The notes under the pieces are model-generated. The model was not told where the DNA came from, ran no database searches, and was given only the letters and a program-made list of their open reading frames with translations. Below, piece after piece: positions 20,516 to 29,477 of a DNA stretch of 64,000 nucleotides (position 1 is the first letter of the stretch; each line of letters begins with the position of its first letter). The position numbers and the translations under genes are program-made. Origin of the DNA: Prosthecodimorpha staleyi (GTDB taxonomy: Bacteria; Pseudomonadota; Alphaproteobacteria; Rhizobiales; Ancalomicrobiaceae); NCBI RefSeq assembly GCF_018729455.1, contig NZ_JAHHZF010000005.1, positions 248,001-312,000 on the forward strand. Reading direction: 5' to 3'.

Positions 20516-22095
20516 CAGCGACTCTCGCTCAGTTCGATTTTCACCAGTCGATCGTTGGCGACAGCGACATTGAGGACTCGGATGCGCACGGACTTTCCCG
20601 CCCCCTCGATGCGCTGACAGTAGACCACATTGGCGCGAGTCTCCATCCGAGCCTTGAGCTGTCGGCCGAGGACCGCGCCGCCGCGGACGTCTAGAACACG
20701 TGGTTTGACCTTCGAAAATCCATAGCGTCCGGCGATGCGGTCCAGTGCGTCGTCGAAGCGCAGATGGAAGTTGCCGTCGATCTCCTTGCCGGTCAGGTAG
20801 AGAGCCTGACCGGCTGCGGCAATGCCCGAAGCCTTCAGAACCGCGCGGCTCTTCACATTGAGCCCCTGCAATTCCGGCATCGCAAAGGCGAGATCGGTTC
20901 TACGCACCGCCTCGGCACAGGCCTGGATCGACGGATCGCCCAACAGGACGAACTGGGCCAGCGTCTTCAGATTGGTCGGATTGGCCAGAGACTGGCTGCG
21001 CACGAATTCCTGCCGCGCCTCCAGTAAGGCGCGCCCGAGCGTCAGACCGCGGCGCACGCCCGCCATGAAAAGGTGCGTCAGGACATCGGCCTGTCCGTTC
21101 GAATCGGCAGGTCCATAGGCGATGTTGGTCGAGCCCAGAAAGCCGACTGCGCCTTGATCCAGATAGGTCAACGCGATCGGCAGGGTGCCGCCGGTCAGAT
21201 CGGGATCGAAAAGTTGTGCGCCGTAGCAGCATTCCGCGACCGCTACCGTTCCCGCTCGGACAGGGCCGGCAAGGCCCGTGCTCGTCAGCGCCACCGGCAT
21301 GGATGCGTCGTCCTGGCCATAGAACTGCACGTCGCTGTCCGCGCCGTGGCAATTGATGAAATGCGGCAACCGGCCCAACGCGACATCCAGCCCGCTCGGG
21401 CCACTCGGCGGACTGACGAGCACCTCGCGATCCGACCCGAACACCTTCTCGATGCTGAGCCTAGTCGAGACGTCCCACACCTTAGCGGTCAAGGCGAAGG
21501 GAACGGCGAAATCCGAACGCGCGGCGGGCTTATGCCGGACCAGACGGTCGATCTGACGCAGCATGAAGCCCAGCGAATCGTGATCGGCCGGCGGCGCCGG
21601 AAGGCGGCCGACGACGCGAGTGACGGCCCCGTATCTGGTAGGATACGGTGAATAGGGGGCGCTGCAGGCATAGGGCAGATCGCTCGGGATGTTCGGATCC
21701 GGGTCTTCATGTAGCCCCTTCGGCATCCGGAGGTCGACATGCGGCAGGATGTCCGGTCCGTCGAGCAGCACGAAGAAGTCTGGATTGAGGGCCTTGTCGA
21801 GCCCGTCGATCGCAGCCTTCAATTGCTGCGCACTCTGGCGAAGCGTCACCGGCGGCGACGATATATCTGCCATCTGCCGCGCGTCGTCGACATCGACGAT
21901 GCGCGTCTCGATCCCACGCGCGGCATCCGCGGCAATCAAATTCGCTAGCGATTCGTCCAGGCGGCGCAGCCCGTCCTCACCATATTTCTCAACACTTGCA
22001 GTGCGGTTGCGGATGATCAGCTTCAAGGCGCGCCCCCGATCTATTCTCACGCTGCGATGGAGCGTAACGATAGATTGGAGAATATTCCCCTTCAA
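20515..22095 (-). CDS. Clan CD (gingipain C25/caspase-like) cysteine peptidase
   Basis: This protein is about 500-526 residues with no signal peptide. The segments typical of C25/caspase-hemoglobinase-fold peptidases are in order: PDFFVLLDGPDILPHVDL, the catalytic His in HFINCHGAD (His250), the catalytic Cys in VAECCYGAQLFDP (Cys289 or Cys290), and then GAVGFLGST...YGPADSNGQADVL and VLLGDPSIQ. A beta-rich region of about 120 residues follows. The start is uncertain: TTG 22095, GTG 22050 and TTG 22026 are possible, and the last begins right at the fold. It is likely cytoplasmic, which suggests a regulated intracellular protease. It forms an operon with the small 82-residue gene and separates nifA from nifB. 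Confidence 0.75.
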   Translation of the reverse strand: MKGNILQSIVTLHRSVRIDRGRALKLIIRNRTASVEKYGEDGLRRLDESLANLIAADAARGIETRIVDVDDARQMADISSPPVTLRQSAQQLKAAIDGLDKALNPDFFVLLDGPDILPHVDLRMPKGLHEDPDPNIPSDLPYACSAPYSPYPTRYGAVTRVVGRLPAPPADHDSLGFMLRQIDRLVRHKPAARSDFAVPFALTAKVWDVSTRLSIEKVFGSDREVLVSPPSGPSGLDVALGRLPHFINCHGADSDVQFYGQDDASMPVALTSTGLAGPVRAGTVAVAECCYGAQLFDPDLTGGTLPIALTYLDQGAVGFLGSTNIAYGPADSNGQADVLTHLFMAGVRRGLTLGRALLEARQEFVRSQSLANPTNLKTLAQFVLLGDPSIQACAEAVRRTDLAFAMPELQGLNVKSRAVLKASGIAAAGQALYLTGKEIDGNFHLRFDDALDRIAGRYGFSKVKPRVLDVRGGAVLGRQLKARMETRANVVYCQRIEGAGKSVRIRVLNVAVANDRLVKIELSESR

Positions 22096-22187
22096 GTTGT
22101 TTAATCATTAAGTGCCCGCAAACCTCCCCTCGACCGCAGACCGTGAGCCGGTGCAACGCCGCAGCCGGCTCCCGGCCTTGCCTCCGG

Positions 22188-24125
22188 TCAATACCGCTTC
22201 ATCTCGACGCCGTAGCGCTTCAGGGCGTAGCCGATCTGGCGGGGGGTGATGCCGAGCAGGCGGGCGGCCTTGGCCTGGACCCAGCCGGTCCGCTCCATGG
22301 CGTCGATCAGCCGATCCTTCTCGGTCAGGCGCGACCCGAGCGCCGGACAGGTGCCATCGCCGGCATGTTCGCAGGTCTGCGGGTCGGCGGTGCGCGGCCC
22401 GGATGGAGCGGCCCCCGCGGAGGGAAGCCCCGGGGTCGCCGGCCCGTGGGATGAGAAGTGGGATGAGCCGCGGGACGGGCCGTTCGGCGCGGCCATTGGG
22501 AGCGCAGCGGCAGCGGATGGGGTCGGCAGCGGTGCGGCCGCACCGGACTCCGCTGCGGGCACCCGGGCGGGCGCGGGGGACGGCGCCGGCGCGCGCGCCA
22601 CCACCGGCGTGACGGCACGACCGGCCGCCAGATCGCCGACCGCGTCGGAAGGCGCGCGCTTGCCGTGCCCGGTCCAGAGCAGCGCGGACAGGCAATTGCC
22701 GGAGGCGCAGGCGAAGTCGTCATGCTGGATCAGGCTGCCGCGCGCCAAGGTGGCGGTGCGGCGGACGCAGTTCTCCAGCTCACGCACATTGCCGGGAAAA
22801 TAGCAGGACTTGAGCAGGTCCATGGCCTGCCCGGAGATATCCAGCTTGCGCCCGTTTTCCCGGTTGAAGCGATCCAGAAAGGAACGGGCGAGCAGCGCGA
22901 TGTCGCCGGGGCGCTCGCGCAGCGGCGGCAGGAAGACCGGCACGACGTTGATGCGATAGTAGAGATCGGCGCGGAATTCGCCTTTCGCGACGGCCTCTTC
23001 GAGATTCTTGTTGGTGGCGCAGATCAGGCGCACGTCGACCTTCAGCGTGCGGTTGCCGCCGACCCGCTCGAACTCGCCCTCCTGCAATACCCGCAAGAGT
23101 TTGGCCTGGAAGCTCGCCGAGATCTCGCCGATCTCGTCGAGCAGCAGCGTGCCGCCATGGGCCATCTCGAAGCGGCCGGCCCGCTGCGTCAACGCGCCCG
23201 TAAAGGCGCCCTTCTCGTGACCGAACAGTTCCGATTCCAGCACGCTCTCGGGCAGCGCGGCGCAGTTCAGCTTGACGAAGGGCTTGGCCTTGCGTGGCGA
23301 CAGGTCGTGGATCGCGCGCGCGAACAGTTCCTTGCCGGTGCCGCTTTCGCCGCGTAAGAGCACGGTCGAATTGGACTTGGCGACGATCGCGATCGTCTCC
23401 AGCACCTTGCGCACCGGCAGGCTCTCGCCGACGATGCCGCCGACTTTCGGCGTCGGCACCCGTCCGCGCGCGGCCAGTTCGTCGCCGAGCGCCTTTTCCA
23501 GCGACCGGCGCTCGTCGAGCAGGCGCTGTCGGTCGGCTGCCAGAATCTTGTGCAACCGTACCGTTTGCCCGACCAGGTTGGCCACCATGGCCAGGAAGCG
23601 CAGGTCCTCGTCGAAGCGGAATTGCGCGCCGCCGTCCCAGACCCGGTCGATGGTCAGCGTGCCGAGAACCCGGTCGTCGGCCTTGATCGGGACGCCCAGG
23701 AAGGAGACGCGCCCCTTCAGATCACGCCCGCCGGAGCCGGACGCGCCGGCAAAGAGCGGGTCGTTGGCGATGTCCTGCACCACCATCGGGGTCGCGGTGG
23801 CGACCAGCCGGTCGATCACGGATTGCGGCAGCGTCTCGATCGGCCGGCCCTTGGCGTCGCCGGCCCAGCCGGCGGTGGCGACGATCTCCGGATCGCCGGC
23901 CTCGTCGAGGATGACGATCATGCCGAGCCGCATCTGCAGGAACGAACTCATCACATTCACGACGCCGGTCAGCAGGCGCTCGAGCCGGACCGGTTCGGTC
24001 AGGATCTTCGAGATCTCGTAGATGCCAAGAAGCGCGATGTCCGACGATGTCTGGCTGCGTCGCATGGGAGCTTTCGCGGGTTCAAACTGACATGCATTCT
24101 CGACGAGCGTCACGGCGTGTTGCAT
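22188..24125 (-). CDS. nifA: Nitrogen fixation transcriptional activator NifA
   Basis: This is a 645-residue sigma54-dependent activator. An N-terminal GAF domain (about 35-190) is followed by an AAA+ domain with Walker A GESGTGKE and the sigma54-contacting GAFTGA loop. A long Pro/Ala linker leads to a C-terminal Fis-type helix-turn-helix ending [12 protein letters not shown]. After the AAA+ domain the cysteines are spaced C-X11-C-X19-C-X4-C, the pattern of oxygen-sensitive alphaproteobacterial NifA proteins. It activates nif promoters through TGT-N10-ACA sites, two of which are in this window. ATG 24125 has a GGGGA ribosome site; Met21 (24065) is an alternative. Confidence 0.96.
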   Translation of the reverse strand: MQHAVTLVENACQFEPAKAPMRRSQTSSDIALLGIYEISKILTEPVRLERLLTGVVNVMSSFLQMRLGMIVILDEAGDPEIVATAGWAGDAKGRPIETLPQSVIDRLVATATPMVVQDIANDPLFAGASGSGGRDLKGRVSFLGVPIKADDRVLGTLTIDRVWDGGAQFRFDEDLRFLAMVANLVGQTVRLHKILAADRQRLLDERRSLEKALGDELAARGRVPTPKVGGIVGESLPVRKVLETIAIVAKSNSTVLLRGESGTGKELFARAIHDLSPRKAKPFVKLNCAALPESVLESELFGHEKGAFTGALTQRAGRFEMAHGGTLLLDEIGEISASFQAKLLRVLQEGEFERVGGNRTLKVDVRLICATNKNLEEAVAKGEFRADLYYRINVVPVFLPPLRERPGDIALLARSFLDRFNRENGRKLDISGQAMDLLKSCYFPGNVRELENCVRRTATLARGSLIQHDDFACASGNCLSALLWTGHGKRAPSDAVGDLAAGRAVTPVVARAPAPSPAPARVPAAESGAAAPLPTPSAAAALPMAAPNGPSRGSSHFSSHGPATPGLPSAGAAPSGPRTADPQTCEHAGDGTCPALGSRLTEKDRLIDAMERTGWVQAKAARLLGITPRQIGYALKRYGVEMKRY

Positions 24126-24174
24126 GGCCGGTCCCCGTATACGAAAGGCCTGACGGCATTGCGAAATCTTCGAT

Positions 24175-24190
24175 TGCTATCAGGTTGCCA
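24175..24190 (-). promoter_or_regulatory. Possible sigma54 element upstream of nifA
   Basis: On the minus strand TGGCAACCTGATAGCA aligns GG and GC with the -24/-12 positions but differs at three consensus bases. It lies 50 bp before the nifA ATG. No NifA site of the canonical form was found upstream, so autoactivation is not supported. Confidence 0.3.
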
Positions 24191-24301
24191 CCGAATGACG
24201 GTACTGTCTTGCGCGAATTGCCGGCAAACGCATCCATTACTGCTTATTCGCACTGCACATCGACAAACCGACTGTCCGTCTTTTTGCGTAGACCGTCGCC
24301 G

Positions 24302-25114
24302 TCAAAGCAGCTGTCCGCCGTTGATGTTGATCTCCTCACCGGTGACGTAGCTGGCGGCGTCCGAACACAAGAAGGAGACCACGGCGGCGACCTCCTCCGG
24401 CCGGCCGAGACGCTTCATCGGAATGAGCGGCACGAAGCGCTCCTCGGTTCCCGGCGACAGGATGTCGGTGACGATCTCGCCGGGTGCGACCGCGTTGACG
24501 CGGATGCCGTAGGGGGCGAAATCGACCGCCATCTCGCGGGTCAGTGCGGACAGCGCCGCCTTCGAGGTCGCGTAGGCGGCGCCGGCGAAGGGATGCACGC
24601 GGGTGCCGACCACCGAGGTGATGTTGACGACTGAGCCGCGCGCGCGGGCGAGTTCCTCGAACAGGCCGCGGGCGAGCAGCAGCGGCGCCAGGAAATTGAC
24701 GTGGAAGACGCCCATCCAGAGCGCATCGGGCGTGGTCAGCGCGTTCAACCGCTCGCCCGCCGCGCCTTTCGGCGAGACGCCGGCATTGTTGACCAGCGCA
24801 TCGAGCGGGGCGCCGGCGAGCCGGCGGCGGATTTCGGCGATGCCCTCCGGCAGGCCGTTGCGGTCGGCGAGATCGAGGCGGATATGGTCGTCGGGGCCCG
24901 TCTCCCAGGGGCAGAGGCCGGCATCGAAGGGATGCCGGGAACAGGTCAGGATCCGCCAACCCTCGGCGGCGAAGCGCTTGACGATGGCGTGGCCGATGCC
25001 GCGGCTACCGCCCGTGACGACGACGGTGCGCCGGCGCTGCGGGTCGGCGGCCACGGGCTCGCCATGCGGAAACGGGCAGCGGCCGGCAGCGGGCGGATCC
25101 GAAAGGGCCAGCAT
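24302..25114 (-). CDS. SDR family oxidoreductase in the ahpCD operon
   Basis: This is a 270-residue classical SDR. About 28 leader residues are followed by VVVTGGSRGIGHA (cofactor loop), the NNAGVSPKG segment, and catalytic Ser and YxxxK in NITSVVG...YATSK. It ends in the common C-terminal SDR motif with GGQLL. The gene starts 12 bp after the ahpD stop and is very probably the third gene of the ahpC-ahpD operon, hence under the same NifA/sigma54 promoter. The substrate is unknown; a carbonyl product of peroxide damage is one conceivable target, by inference only. Confidence 0.85.
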   Translation of the reverse strand: MLALSDPPAAGRCPFPHGEPVAADPQRRRTVVVTGGSRGIGHAIVKRFAAEGWRILTCSRHPFDAGLCPWETGPDDHIRLDLADRNGLPEGIAEIRRRLAGAPLDALVNNAGVSPKGAAGERLNALTTPDALWMGVFHVNFLAPLLLARGLFEELARARGSVVNITSVVGTRVHPFAGAAYATSKAALSALTREMAVDFAPYGIRVNAVAPGEIVTDILSPGTEERFVPLIPMKRLGRPEEVAAVVSFLCSDAASYVTGEEININGGQLL

Positions 25115-25126
25115 CCGCGCCCTCCC

Positions 25127-25669
25127 CTACTCGGCCGCCGCGGCGGCAAAGCCGAGCGTCTCCAGCGCCACGGCGGCCGACTGGATCACAGCCGCGAAGC
25201 GCACCGCCGTCTGGATCGTCGCCGCGCCGATGCCGGCCTCGCGCAGCACCTTCTCGTGGCTGTCGATGCACAGGCCGCAGCCGTTGACCGCCGAGACGGC
25301 CAGCGACCAGAGCTCGAAATCGACCTTCTCGACCCCCGGCTTGCCGACGACCGACATGCGCAGCCGGGCCGGCATGGCACGATATTCCGCATTCGTGGCG
25401 AGATGCACGAAGCGGTAGTAGATGTTGTTCATGGCCATGATGGCCGCCGCCGCCCGCGCCGCGTCGAGCGCCTCCGGGGCGAGATGCGGCGCGGCCTCGG
25501 CCTCCAGCGCGGCGGCGACCTCGCCGTTGCGGGTGGCGTGGCCGCAGGCGACCATCAACCCGTATTTCTGCTGCGCGGTCAGACCGTCCTCCTCGGCGAT
25601 CGAGGAGAGGTTCAGGCCGACGTCCTTGGCATAGGCCGGCAGGCGTGCCTTGAGCGCGGCAATCGACAT
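25127..25669 (-). CDS. ahpD: Alkyl hydroperoxide reductase AhpD (CMD-like)
   Basis: This is a 180-residue protein of the AhpD family. The catalytic motif is C131-x2-C134-x3-H138 ([12 protein letters not shown]), on the helical carboxymuconolactone decarboxylase-like fold. AhpD recycles oxidised AhpC, classically with lipoylated proteins as electron donors. It follows ahpC by 93 bp and precedes an SDR by 12 bp, all on the minus strand. Length and active-site residues are complete. Confidence 0.93.
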   Translation of the reverse strand: MSIAALKARLPAYAKDVGLNLSSIAEEDGLTAQQKYGLMVACGHATRNGEVAAALEAEAAPHLAPEALDAARAAAAIMAMNNIYYRFVHLATNAEYRAMPARLRMSVVGKPGVEKVDFELWSLAVSAVNGCGLCIDSHEKVLREAGIGAATIQTAVRFAAVIQSAAVALETLGFAAAAAE

Positions 25670-25762
25670 GCGTCACTCCGATCTCGACGGATAGCGGGAG
25701 CCCGAGGGCGTGTTGGCGGAGGCCGTCCGGTGCGCGGCCGAGACGCGGCCGCGCACCGGGGA

Positions 25763-26317
25763 TCAGGCGGCCTTCAGGGTCGCACCGCCGACATCGCGGT
25801 TGCACGGGCACAGTTCGTCGGTCTGCAGGGCGTCGAGCACCCGCAGCGTGTCCTTCGGGTTGCGCCCGACATTGAGATTGGTCGCGTAGACATGCTGGAT
25901 CGTGTTGTCGGGATCGACCACGTAGGTGATGCGATAGGCGACCCCGTCGGGCGATCGGATGCCGAGACCGTCGACCAGCAGGCCCTTGGTGTCGGCGAAC
26001 TGCCAGATCGGCAGCCGGTCGAGATCCTTGTGGTCGCGCCGCCAGGCCAGCTTGACGAACTCGTTGTCGGTCGAGCCGCCGAGCACGACCGCATCGCGGT
26101 CGGCGAAATCGGCGCCCAGTCGGGCGAATTCGGCGATCTCGGTCGGGCAAACGAAGGTGAAGTCCTTCGGATAGAAGAAGATCACCTTCCACTTGCCCGC
26201 AAAGCTCGCCTCGGTCAGCGTCTCGAAGGCGGAAACGCCGTTTTCCACATGGCTGTTGAAGCCGGGTCTGACGCCGACGATCTCGAAGGCCGGCAGCTTG
26301 TCACCAATTCCGAGCAT
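25763..26317 (-). CDS. ahpC: Alkyl hydroperoxide reductase AhpC (peroxiredoxin)
   Basis: This is a 184-residue 2-Cys peroxiredoxin. The peroxidatic cysteine is Cys57 in FTFVCPTE with the preceding FYPKDF segment, and the C-terminal DELCPCNRD segment supplies the resolving cysteine (Cys170 or Cys172). Its sequence type (CPTEIAEF, then DNTIQHVYATNLNVGRN) is that of the AhpC partnered with AhpD. It reduces hydrogen peroxide, organic peroxides and peroxynitrite. ATG 26317 has a GGAGAGGG ribosome site. The upstream sigma54, IHF and NifA sites imply expression during nitrogen fixation. Confidence 0.95.
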   Translation of the reverse strand: MLGIGDKLPAFEIVGVRPGFNSHVENGVSAFETLTEASFAGKWKVIFFYPKDFTFVCPTEIAEFARLGADFADRDAVVLGGSTDNEFVKLAWRRDHKDLDRLPIWQFADTKGLLVDGLGIRSPDGVAYRITYVVDPDNTIQHVYATNLNVGRNPKDTLRVLDALQTDELCPCNRDVGGATLKAA

Positions 26318-26350
26318 GGCACCCTCTCCGCAATGGACCGAGGGATAGAA

Positions 26351-26366
26351 TGCAGGCATCATGCCA
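26351..26366 (-). promoter_or_regulatory. Sigma54 (-24/-12) promoter of ahpC
   Basis: On the minus strand TGGCATGATGCCTGCA matches the sigma54 consensus TGGCACG-N4-TTGCA at all but two positions, with GG and GC correctly spaced. It ends 33 bp before the ahpC ATG. Confidence 0.8.
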
Positions 26367-26371
26367 CCCAT

Positions 26372-26384
26372 TAAAATATTGATT
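26372..26384 (-). promoter_or_regulatory. IHF site of the ahpC promoter
   Basis: On the minus strand AATCAATATTTTA is a perfect match to the IHF consensus WATCAANNNNTTR. It lies 6 bp upstream of the -24 element, nearly the same place as the IHF-like site in the nifB promoter (7 bp). Confidence 0.8.
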
Positions 26385-26429
26385 TCATGATATTTTTCTG
26401 GCACGCCCGGAATTGTCGAATGTCGCCCC

Positions 26430-26445
26430 TGTCGGAAAGCCGACA
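26430..26445. promoter_or_regulatory. NifA upstream activator sequence (TGT-N10-ACA) for ahpC
   Basis: A perfect TGT-N10-ACA (TGTCGGAAAGCCGACA), itself a dyad, lies 64 bp upstream of the -24 element of ahpC. Confidence 0.82.
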
Positions 26446-26588
26446 TCACCCCGGCGGAACGCGGAGGGGGCGAGCGGGTGGGACACGGCCGCCCGCCTCC
26501 GCGGCACGGCCGCCTCTGTGTGCCGTCGGCGACGCGCAAGTCCCGATGCGGAATCTGCAAGGCATGCCCGCAATGCAAAAACGTCGCA

Positions 26589-26617
26589 TTGTGCAGTGCC
26601 GCAAAATTGGCTATACA
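26589..26617 (+). promoter_or_regulatory. Sigma70-type promoter of the small RNA
   Basis: TTGTGC (26589-26594) and TATACA (26612-26617) are separated by 17 bp. The expected transcription start is near 26624, just before the first RNA hairpin. Confidence 0.65.
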
Positions 26618-26623
26618 CAATCC

Positions 26624-26706
26624 CGCAACGGTGACGTTGCAGCCCTCCTTGGGCGTTTCCTCCCTAGACTTAAGACCGCCCTCGAAAGAGCCGGCGGTCT
26701 TTTTTT
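26624..26706 (+). ncRNA. Small RNA with anti-Shine-Dalgarno motifs (alpha-r14/cuckoo-like)
   Basis: The predicted transcript is about 83 nt with three hairpins. Hairpin 1 (26625-26640) is GCAACG-GTGA-CGTTGC. Hairpin 2 (26642-26654) is GCCC-TCCTT-GGGC with an anti-Shine-Dalgarno loop, and the linker that follows contains TTTCCTCCC unpaired. Hairpin 3 is an intrinsic terminator. A promoter with 17-bp spacing ends 6 bp before the start. From memory, this arrangement of CCUCC-type loops resembles the alphaproteobacterial anti-SD RNAs (alpha-r14 group, cuckoo RNAs), which pair with mRNA ribosome sites. The family name is an inference; the RNA gene itself is well supported. Confidence 0.72.
26672..26706 (+). 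terminator. Intrinsic terminator of the small RNA
   Basis: A perfect 9-bp stem AAGACCGCC / GGCGGTCTT encloses a CTC-GAAA-GAG mini-hairpin and is followed by a run of T (26700-26706). Confidence 0.9.
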
Positions 26707-26903
26707 GACCCGCAGTGCCGGCTGGTGCCGGACCGTCGCGACCGGCAGCAGCAACAGCCCGGCGGCCGAGCCAGGCAGCCCGGCGACTGTCCCGAGGGCG
26801 GGCGCTCCCGGTTGCAGACTCCGGTGGAAAACCTTTGTTAACTTTCCCGCGCCGCCCGGGCTCCTGTACTCTTGAATGAGTCGCGGTTTGGCAGGGGGCG
26901 GCC

Positions 26904-27365
26904 ATGGACGACGACATCGATCTTGAAATCGATACCATGTTCGCGCGAACCGCGTTCACGCATCTTCTGCCGCTTAAACGTTTGGGCGTACCGGTCGCAT
27001 CGCTGACGGCCTGTGGCCCGGCGGTGGGTGAACGGTCGATGCTGATCCTCGAGACCTTGCTTGAGGAAGCCGGATTTTCGATCAACGATCTGGCCGTCAC
27101 CCGCGACGGCATGACCTACCGGGTCAAGCCGCATGTCGCACGCGAACTCGGCTTCCGGCCGATGGTGCTCGACACCCAATTGCGACGGGTCGACGGGCGG
27201 CGGGTCTGGTCTGCCGTCACGGCCGATCAGCGGCGCGGCCTCGCCGTGACGGAGGCCGGGGTCGTGGTCGGGCTGCGCTTCACGGCCGCCGCCCTGCCCG
27301 TACAGACTGCACCCGACCGGATCGTGCCCGATCACATCCCGCCTCTGCGCATCGCGGCGGAGTAG
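26904..27365 (+). CDS. Uncharacterised 153-residue protein
   Basis: I do not recognise a family. The sequence has an acidic N-terminus (MDDDIDLEID), then a helical segment, then a region with DLAVTRDGMTYRVKPHVARELGF that suggests an alpha/beta fold. There is no signal peptide or membrane helix. Codon use resembles its neighbours, and an AG-rich GGCAGGGGGCGG stretch precedes the ATG. It stands alone, downstream of the small RNA and convergent with the ABC transporter operon. The open frame and ribosome site support it as a real gene, but there is no functional clue. Confidence 0.65.
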   Translation: MDDDIDLEIDTMFARTAFTHLLPLKRLGVPVASLTACGPAVGERSMLILETLLEEAGFSINDLAVTRDGMTYRVKPHVARELGFRPMVLDTQLRRVDGRRVWSAVTADQRRGLAVTEAGVVVGLRFTAAALPVQTAPDRIVPDHIPPLRIAAE

Positions 27366-27418
27366 GCCCGCCGGGCTGGAGCGACTTGAGGCCCGGCGCC
27401 CGACCCCATGATCTTACG

Positions 27419-28424
27419 TTACGGTATCGTTGCCGGCGCGGGGATGCCCGCCTTCGCCCGTGCGGCAACCAGCCGGCAGGCGACACGGGTTTCCGTATCG
27501 ACGGCCACCAGAGGCGGCGGTGCCACGCGGCAGGCCGGCTCAACCAGCGGGCAACGGCTGGCGAAGGCGCAGCCCGCCGGACGGTCGATCGGATTCGGCA
27601 CCTCGCCGGCCATCGGCGCGCGGTCGCGATTGGGCGCCTCGACATCCGGCACGGTCTCGATCAGCAGCCGGCTGTAGGGATGGCGCGGGGTTGTGAAGAC
27701 CGCATCGGCCGGGCCGGATTCCACAAAGCGGCCGAGATACATCACCGCGATATCGTCGGACAGGTGCCGCACCACCGAGAGATTGTGGCTGATGAACAGG
27801 TAGGTGAGGCCCAGTTCGGCCTGCAGCTGGCGCATCAGGTTGAGCACCTGCGCCTGGACGGAGACGTCGAGCGCCGAGGTCGGCTCGTCGCACACCAGGA
27901 GATCGGCCTCGGTGGCGAGCGCCCGGGCGATCGAGATGCGCTGGCGCTGACCGCCGGAGAATTCATGCGGGAACTTGACGGCATCCGTGGCCGCGAGGCC
28001 GACCAGGCCGAGCAGTTCGCGCACCCGCGCCGACCGGGCCGCCGCCCCGGACAGGAGACCCAGTTCCACCAGCGGCTCGGCGACGATGTCCTCCACCCGC
28101 CAGCGCGGGTTGAGGCTGGCATAGGGGTCCTGGAAGATCATCTGCAGCCGCGGCCGGCGCGGGCGGCCCTCGGCGTCGGGCAGGTCGTGGAGACGGATCG
28201 AGCCCGATGTCGGCCGTTCCAGTCCGACCACGAGCTTGGCGAGGGTCGACTTGCCGCAGCCCGATTCGCCGACCACGCTGAAGGTTCGGCCACGGCGGAC
28301 CTGGAACGAGACCCCGTCGACCGCCTTCAGGATGCGGCGCGGCCGGCGCTCGACGATGCGCGTGATCAGCGGCGCCGAGACGTCGAAATGGCAGGCCGCA
28401 TCGACGGCCTCGAGCAGGATGGCG

Positions 28425-28438
<14 letters not shown>
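27419..28438 (-). CDS. Dipeptide/oligopeptide-type ABC transporter ATP-binding protein (DppF/OppF)
   Basis: This is a 339-residue ATPase with Walker A GESGCGKSTLAKL, signature FSGGQRQRISIARAL, Walker B LLVCDEPTSALD and the C-terminal oligopeptide-transporter extension with the CxxRCP-type motif (FASRCPLVEPAC). It powers uptake together with the DppD-like subunit. ATG 28438 lies 14 bp inside the preceding gene, so it is translationally coupled. It is the last gene of the seven-gene operon that starts with the binding protein. Confidence 0.93.

Positions 28439-29473
<1,035 letters not shown>

Positions 29474-29477
<4 letters not shown>

Noticed and set aside
22145-22171. Hairpin downstream of nifA as an intrinsic terminator
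   Set aside because: The 7-bp stem (GAGCCGG/CCGGCTC) has a 13-nt loop and no T-run on the minus strand.
24325-24340. TGT-N10-ACC near-match upstream of nifA
   Set aside because: It lacks the last base of the NifA site, lies inside the SDR coding sequence and is over 130 bp from a weak sigma54 candidate, so autoactivation of nifA is not claimed.
24302-25114. SDR at 24302-25114 as an independent gene of nifA
   Set aside because: It lies 12 bp after ahpD and shares its direction, so it is better placed in the ahpC-ahpD operon. nifA has its own 176-bp upstream region.
26812-26903. Sigma54 promoter for the 153-residue gene (TTGGCAG stretch before its ATG)
   Set aside because: There is a GG but no GC dinucleotide at the required distance, and no TGT-N10-ACA was found for this direction.
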